A model generated the notes under the pieces. The model was not told the origin of the DNA. It saw only the letters and a list, made by a program, of their open reading frames with translations, and searched no databases. Position numbers and translations under genes: made by a program. A stretch of DNA of 27,823 nt from a bacterium (GTDB lineage: Bacteria > UBA10199 > 2-02-FULL-44-16 > JAAZCA01), in assembly GCA_041648665.1 (NCBI GenBank), contig JBAZOP010000041.1:1-27823 (forward strand). Reading direction: 5' to 3'. This document shows, one piece after another, positions 23,476-27,823 of the stretch; position 1 is the stretch's first letter, and every line of letters starts with the position of its first letter.

Positions 23476-24522
23476 TTACGGTTTCAGAACGATTTTGCCG
23501 GCCTTTATCTCCTTCGCATTCAGCATCTCCATGGCCTTGTCGATCTTCTCCAGCTTGAACTCGTGCGTGATCACGTGCCCTATCTCCACCCTGCCGGAGT
23601 TGAGGAGGTTCGCGACCTCGTACCACGTGCCGAACATCCTGCGGCCGTTGATCGCGATGAGCCTCACCCCCTTGAATATCAGCTCTTCCGCGAAGTCCAT
23701 CTGCAGCGGCCTGGATGGGATGCCGAAGGCGGTGAAGGTGCCGCCGCGCTTGAGCGAAGCCAGACCGTCGTGGATCGCGCTCTCGGCGCCGCTGACCTCC
23801 AGCACCACGTCCACGCCCTCGCCCCGGGTGATGTCCATTATCGCTTCGCGCGGGGATTGCTTCGTCACGTCGATCAGGTGGTCGGGGGAATATTTCTTGA
23901 TGAGGCCCATCCTGAAGGGCTGCATCCCGCACGCGATGAGCTTCGTCGCGCCGTATGCCATGGCGATGCCCGCCGCGAAGATGCCGATCGGCCCGTCGCC
24001 GAAGATCGCCACGCTCTTACCCGCCACCCTGCTCTCGCTCACCGTGTAGGTGGCGTTGCCGAACGGCTCCTGCACCGACGCGATCTCCCAGGGGAGCGAC
24101 TTGTCGTTCTTGATGCAGCAGATCTCAGGCACAGCCACGTACTCGGCGAAACAGCCGTCGCGGTCCACGCCCAGTATCTCGAGGTCGCGGCATATGTGCA
24201 TCTGTCCAGTGCGGCACTGGAAACAGCCGCCGCACGGTATGTGGGTCTCGGCGGAGACGTGGTCCCCAACCGCCAGGTGCTCAACCTGGGAGCCCACCTC
24301 CACGACCTCGCCCGAGAATTCGTGGCCAAAGATCATCGGCGGTTTGATGCGCTTTGCGGACCAGGGGTCCCAGTTGTAGATATGTATGTCAGTGCCGCAG
24401 ATCGAGGTCGCCTTCACGCGCACGAGGACCTGGTGCGAGGTGGGTCTCGGGATAGGCGCATCGACTATCTCCGCGCCCGGCGCCGCTTTGAGCTTCTGTA
24501 TCGATTTCATCGTCTTGGCCAT
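23476..24522 (-). CDS. tdh: L-threonine 3-dehydrogenase
   Basis: 348 aa, zinc medium-chain dehydrogenase that oxidises threonine to 2-amino-3-ketobutyrate with NAD+. Catalytic zinc ligand Cys42 is in ICGTD, with His67-Glu68 in GHEFSGEV and Glu152 in EPFGNA. The structural zinc uses Cys97, Cys100, Cys103 and Cys111. The Rossmann motif is FGDGPIG. The start has GGAGAT upstream. It is the first gene of a two-gene tdh-kbl operon that makes glycine and acetyl-CoA from threonine. Confidence 0.95.
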   Translation of the reverse strand: MAKTMKSIQKLKAAPGAEIVDAPIPRPTSHQVLVRVKATSICGTDIHIYNWDPWSAKRIKPPMIFGHEFSGEVVEVGSQVEHLAVGDHVSAETHIPCGGCFQCRTGQMHICRDLEILGVDRDGCFAEYVAVPEICCIKNDKSLPWEIASVQEPFGNATYTVSESRVAGKSVAIFGDGPIGIFAAGIAMAYGATKLIACGMQPFRMGLIKKYSPDHLIDVTKQSPREAIMDITRGEGVDVVLEVSGAESAIHDGLASLKRGGTFTAFGIPSRPLQMDFAEELIFKGVRLIAINGRRMFGTWYEVANLLNSGRVEIGHVITHEFKLEKIDKAMEMLNAKEIKAGKIVLKP

Positions 24523-24664
24523 TGAAATCTCCAGTGATTTCGAGGTGTCGCACAGCTCTTGCCGGAAGATAGCCGGGGTGCTCGCGGGATGTCAACCCTT
24601 GGGCGAGCCCAGGGTAAATTCATTAGGGGCTTGCCTTGGGAATCGTTTTCATTAAGTTGGGGAC

Positions 24665-25012
24665 ATGCAGAAAGCGTTGATCGTGAGCCCAGACCCCCAG
24701 ACCGCCAGGATGCTCACCCTGGCCCTGGAGCTCGAAGGATGGGAGACGAGGCAGTCGGCCGAAACCTCGGTATCCATGTCACGCGGAATGGATGCGATCA
24801 TCCTGGACCTGGTCGAGGGCGAGCACGAGGTCAAGGCCGCGGCAAAGGGCCTGGACGCCGTGGTCAAGGCCGGCGCAAAGGCGGTCGTGATACTCCCCAG
24901 GGGCTATGACAGGGAGAAGGCCGCAAAACAACTCTCGAAGGCGGCCCTCATCATAGCCCGCCCCTTTCACCTCACAAACCTCGTGAAACAGGCGACCGAA
25001 CTCTTCGAGTAA
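24665..25012 (+). CDS. Receiver-like domain protein with partly degenerate active site
   Basis: 115 aa in the size and beta/alpha pattern of a CheY-like receiver: KALIVSPDPQTARMLTLALELEGW, then DAIILDL with candidate phospho-acceptor Asp48, VVILPRG and a final ARPF. The acidic pocket is reduced to SPDP, the conserved Thr/Ser after strand 4 is Pro, and the Lys of KPF is Arg99. Phosphorylation is therefore doubtful and the fold assignment is moderate. It has no output domain. It is divergent from tdh, and its stop codon runs into the terminator of the convergent hydrogenase operon. Only GGGGAC stands before the ATG as a weak ribosome site. Confidence 0.65.
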   Translation: MQKALIVSPDPQTARMLTLALELEGWETRQSAETSVSMSRGMDAIILDLVEGEHEVKAAAKGLDAVVKAGAKAVVILPRGYDREKAAKQLSKAALIIARPFHLTNLVKQATELFE

Positions 25013-25039
25013 AAAAAGGCCTGGCATCGCACCAGGCCT
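25011..25039 (-). terminator. Intrinsic terminator of the hydrogenase operon
   Basis: On the minus strand an 8-bp stem AGGCCTGG/CCAGGCCT (25017-25039, 7-nt loop) is followed by seven T residues (complement of the A-run 25011-25017). It lies 21 nt past the hydrogenase stop. It overlaps the last bases of the convergent receiver-like gene, for which it has no T-run. Confidence 0.85.
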
Positions 25040-25060
25040 CCCCGAATCTTGAATCTTGAA

Positions 25061-26989
25061 TCACGGTATAAATTTTCCCCTCGGCGTGTAATGGGTATGC
25101 AGGAGTTTGTGCGCCGTGTGCCCGTTGGGCCCGTCGGTCAAAAACTCCTTGTATATGCTCGTGATGGCCGGGTTCTCATAGGACTTCCTCACGCTGTAGG
25201 CGCGGTCCTCCGAATATATGGCGCGCGCCCTGGCCTTGCGGATCTCCTCGTTCGTGGGTATGGGCTGCCCGCCGCCGCCAAGGCATCCGCCCGGGCAGGC
25301 CATGAACTCGATGAAGTGGCACTCGCTGAACTTGCCGCCGGCCTTTATGTCCTCCAGCACCTTGCGAGCATAGGCAGTGCCATGCGCCACGCCGACCTTC
25401 AAGGTCACGCCCTTTAAGAAATCCCAGCTCGGGAAGAACTGCTTCAGCAGACCCGGCACCGGGCCCACGGCCTTCACCGGGATCTCTACGTAGCGCGTGC
25501 CCTCGAAGCCGCGGACTGGAACGATCTCCGCATGGTCGAAGAGATTCTCCACCTTGATGCCGGTGACCAGCTCGATCACGGTCCTGAGCGCCGACTCCAT
25601 GACGCCTCCGGTAGCGCCGAAGATGACGCCGGAGCCGGTAGCGGTCCCGAACGGAGCATCGAACTCGGACTTCTCCATCTTGCCCAGCTCTATGCCCGCC
25701 TCGCTTATCATCTTGCCCAGCTCGCGCGTTGTGAGGCCATAGTCCACGTCCTTGAACCCGGAGTCGCGCATCTCGGGCCTGTTGCACTCGAACTTCTTGG
25801 CAGAGCACGGCATGAGGGCCACGCTGACTATGTCGGCCGGATCGATATTGTTCTTCTCTGCGTAGTAGGTCTTGATCAGCGCCCCGAACATCTGCTGCGG
25901 GCTCTTGCAGCTAGACAGGTGCGGTATCATCTCGGGATAGAAGTGTTCGAGGTATTTGACCCACCCGGGCGAGCAGCTCGTGAAGAGCGGGAGCGCGACC
26001 GAGCTGTCCTTCTCCACGATGGCCTTGTAGAGACGTCTGAGGAGCTCCGTCCCCTCTTCGATGATCGTGAGGTCGGCGGTGAAGTTGGTGTCGAAGACCC
26101 TGTCGAAGCCGCAGAGTCTGAGCGCCGTGTTGAGCTCGAAGGTCATGGCGGTTCCCGGAGGGAAACCGAAGCATTCGGCGATGGCGGCGCGGGGCGACGG
26201 CGCGGTCTGCATGATCACGTGCTTCTTGGGATCGTCGATCGCGGCCCAGACCTCGTCGGTCGGGTCGTTGGCGCGCAGCGCGCCGGTCGGACATCGGTTG
26301 ATGCACTGGCCGCAGTTGATGCAGATCACGTCGGCCAAAGGCTTGTCCATGAAGGTCTCGATCTTGGTATTGTCGCTGCGGCCCGCGGCCTCGTAGACGC
26401 CGACCTCCTGGAAGTCGATGCAGGTGCGCACGCAGCGGCGGCAGAGCACGCACTTGTTCATGTCGCGATAGACCGAGTGGCTCGACTGGTCCTGCTCATA
26501 GCGCGGGTTTTCCGGGTGTCCGAAGCGGAAGAAGTCGACGCCGTACTCCTTGGCCAGCGCCTGCAGCTCGCAGTTGTTGTTACGCGAGCAGGCGTAGCAC
26601 TCGCCGTAGTGCTTGGAGAGCAGGAGGTCGATTATGTGACGCCGCGCCTGGCGTACCTTCGGGGTATGGGTGCGGATCACCAGCGGCTGCGTTATCGGGT
26701 AGGCGCAGGAGGCCTGCAGGGTGCGCTGGCCTTCGACCTCGACCACGCACACGCGGCAGACGCCCGCGACGCACAGATCGTCGTGATAGCAGAGAGTGGG
26801 GATGCGAAGGCCCAGCTGCTTCGCGGCCTCGAGTATCGTGGTGCCGACCGGGACCCTGGTCTCCTTGCCGTCGATGACGACCTTTACCGTCGAGCCGATC
26901 CCCTCGTCGCCTGCGGTCGTCTCTATCCTCTGCCCGCGTTGGCTGACCGGCGACCGCGAAACATCATCTCCGAAACGCTTCTTATTCAT
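25061..26989 (-). CDS. [FeFe] hydrogenase catalytic subunit, multi-cluster (HndD/HydA type)
   Basis: 642 aa from the ATG at 26989, which has GGAGG 8 nt upstream and overlaps the NuoF-like stop (ATGA). A longer in-frame extension to 27202 lies inside that gene and is rejected. Order: [2Fe-2S] domain (Cys67, 78, 81, 95), His-Cys3 [4Fe-4S] site (His127, Cys131, 134, 140), two ferredoxin-type [4Fe-4S] sites (CVLCRRCVRTC at 180-190 and CINCGQCINRC at 223-233), then the H-cluster motifs TSCSPGW (Cys339), proton-relay Cys361, MPCSAKKFE (Cys395) and ACPGGCLGGGGQP (Cys565, Cys569). All catalytic residues are present, so it should produce or oxidise H2. The layout matches NAD-linked trimeric or bifurcating hydrogenases. 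The first 35 residues are a polar extension. Confidence 0.97.
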   Translation of the reverse strand: MNKKRFGDDVSRSPVSQRGQRIETTAGDEGIGSTVKVVIDGKETRVPVGTTILEAAKQLGLRIPTLCYHDDLCVAGVCRVCVVEVEGQRTLQASCAYPITQPLVIRTHTPKVRQARRHIIDLLLSKHYGECYACSRNNNCELQALAKEYGVDFFRFGHPENPRYEQDQSSHSVYRDMNKCVLCRRCVRTCIDFQEVGVYEAAGRSDNTKIETFMDKPLADVICINCGQCINRCPTGALRANDPTDEVWAAIDDPKKHVIMQTAPSPRAAIAECFGFPPGTAMTFELNTALRLCGFDRVFDTNFTADLTIIEEGTELLRRLYKAIVEKDSSVALPLFTSCSPGWVKYLEHFYPEMIPHLSSCKSPQQMFGALIKTYYAEKNNIDPADIVSVALMPCSAKKFECNRPEMRDSGFKDVDYGLTTRELGKMISEAGIELGKMEKSEFDAPFGTATGSGVIFGATGGVMESALRTVIELVTGIKVENLFDHAEIVPVRGFEGTRYVEIPVKAVGPVPGLLKQFFPSWDFLKGVTLKVGVAHGTAYARKVLEDIKAGGKFSECHFIEFMACPGGCLGGGGQPIPTNEEIRKARARAIYSEDRAYSVRKSYENPAITSIYKEFLTDGPNGHTAHKLLHTHYTPRGKFIP

Positions 26990-27823
26990 CGTCTCACCCT
27001 CCCGAATATCTCGTCCTGGAAATTGTCTATGATGGAAAGGAACACGTTCGGGCTCGACTGCCCGAGGCCGCACTTCGAAGCGAGCTGCATTGTCTGCGAG
27101 AGCTTTCGAAGTTCCGTGAGATAATGCATGGAGCAACGGCCCTCTTCGAGCATCTTCACGCCCTCGAGCAACTTCGCGTTCCCCTCGCGACAGGGGGTGC
27201 ACTGACCGCAGGACTCATCCACGAAGAAATCGAGGAAGTTCTCGGCCACGCCCAGCATGTCGCGGTCCTTGCCGAAGACGATCACCGAGCCGCCGGTCGA
27301 GATGTCCTCGTACGCGATGGTGCGCGAGAACTCGCCCTCGCGCACGCACCGGCCGGAGGCCCCGCCGATGACCACGGCCTTGGCATCTTCTCCGCCCACT
27401 TCCTTGAGGAGTTCGGAGACCTTGATGCCCATCGGGAACTCGTAGACGCCCGGGTCTTTGCAATCGCCGGATATGGAGAAGAGCTTGAGGCCGGTCGATT
27501 TCTCGGTGCCGATCTTCTTGAACCAGTCTGCGCCCTTAGCGAGCACGAGCGACGCCCACGCCAGGGTCTCGACGTTGTTGACCACGGTCGGACGCCCCAT
27601 GTAACCGGTGTCCACCGGGAACGGCGGCCTGTTGCGCGGCTCGCCGCGATTCCCCTCTAGAGACTCTATGAGCGCGGTCTCCTCTCCGCATATGTAGGCG
27701 CCGGAGCCCATCCTGATCTCGATGTCGAAATCGAAATCGGCGAGGCCTGCGACAGACTTGCCGAGCAGGTTCTGGCCGCGCCGCCGATCCAGGCACTCCT
27801 CCAGCGCTGGCCGAAGGTACGAG
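26986..27823 (-). CDS. NuoF-like NADH/FMN subunit of the hydrogenase (HndC/HydB-like), 5' end outside window
   Basis: The frame is open to the right edge, so the N-terminus is missing. Residues read SYLRPALEECL, FDFDIEI, GAYICGEETALIESLEGNRGEP and VVNNVETLAWA, the FMN/NADH-binding region of NuoF. Then ESCGQCTPCREG and KCGLGQSSPN carry the [4Fe-4S] cysteines. It ends soon after, at FGRVRR, without the extra C-terminal ferredoxin domain seen in some HndC/HydB proteins. It overlaps the hydrogenase start by 4 nt. It should pass electrons between NAD(H) and the hydrogenase. A NuoE-like subunit is expected upstream, outside the window. Confidence 0.93.
   Translation of the reverse strand, partial: SYLRPALEECLDRRRGQNLLGKSVAGLADFDFDIEIRMGSGAYICGEETALIESLEGNRGEPRNRPPFPVDTGYMGRPTVVNNVETLAWASLVLAKGADWFKKIGTEKSTGLKLFSISGDCKDPGVYEFPMGIKVSELLKEVGGEDAKAVVIGGASGRCVREGEFSRTIAYEDISTGGSVIVFGKDRDMLGVAENFLDFFVDESCGQCTPCREGNAKLLEGVKMLEEGRCSMHYLTELRKLSQTMQLASKCGLGQSSPNVFLSIIDNFQDEIFGRVRR

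Noticed and set aside
25045..25063. Tandem GAATCTT repeats as a CRISPR or microsatellite
   Set aside because: Only about 2.5 copies of a 7-nt unit; no spacer structure.
25532..27124. 530-codon open frame on the plus strand
   Set aside because: It is antisense to the hydrogenase and NuoF-like genes and shows no motif of its own.
26990..27202. 71-residue N-terminal extension of the hydrogenase
   Set aside because: It overlaps the NuoF-like coding region. The ATG at 26989 has GGAGG and a 4-nt overlap typical of coupling.

Overview
The window looks like a piece of the chromosome of a Gram-negative anaerobic or facultative bacterium. It shows a class A penicillin-binding protein, two lipoprotein- or export-type surface proteins, eukaryote-like Ser/Thr kinases with a PP2C phosphatase, an [FeFe] hydrogenase with its maturase HydF, and a C-terminal Cys/Gly-transmembrane-basic tail like those of myxobacterial and related sorting signals. 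This mix fits a deltaproteobacterial, Myxococcota-like or candidate-phylum lineage. That placement is inference from gene content only; there is no rRNA or other marker here.

Layout: 2-2542 (+), 3' part of PBP1A. 2673-2921 (+), a small basic orphan protein with its own extended -10 promoter. 3060-4882 (-), a PP2C phosphatase and a histone-deacetylase-family enzyme with a 4-nt overlap. 4988-9391 (+), divergent from these, a predicted pseudokinase followed 3 nt later by a predicted active kinase fused to a P-loop NTPase and a TPR region. 9461-11894 is an accessory segment: a short RHS-core protein plus a two-TM candidate immunity protein, then a HEPN/MNT pair. Each two-gene module lies between near-identical copies of a hairpin. 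11920-16414 (-) holds two large secreted proteins: a beta-helix-like protein with a sorting-like tail and a subtilisin-like lipoprotein with FG-GAP-like repeats. 16599-17149 has a coiled-coil protein and a possible coding remnant.

17381-18271 (+) is a soluble histidine kinase and 18359-19570 (+) is HydF. 19610-22273 (+) is an ABC exporter fused to what looks like a degenerate GGDEF domain, followed by a one-TM protein. 22270-24522 (-) is tdh-kbl for threonine breakdown to glycine and acetyl-CoA. 24665-25012 (+) is a receiver-like protein. 25061 to the right edge (-) encodes the catalytic [FeFe] hydrogenase subunit preceded by a NuoF-like NADH/FMN subunit that runs off the window.

Working together: the hydrogenase, its NuoF-like partner and HydF form an NAD(H)-linked or electron-bifurcating hydrogen module. 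The kinase/pseudokinase/PP2C/deacetylase cluster is a candidate signalling locus with forward and reverse enzymes. The accessory segment looks like an insertion hot spot for toxin/antitoxin- or toxin/immunity-like pairs. The most unusual points are the paired hairpin repeats around these modules, the pseudokinase-kinase pair, the ABC-GGDEF-like fusion and several promoters that seem to give leaderless messages.
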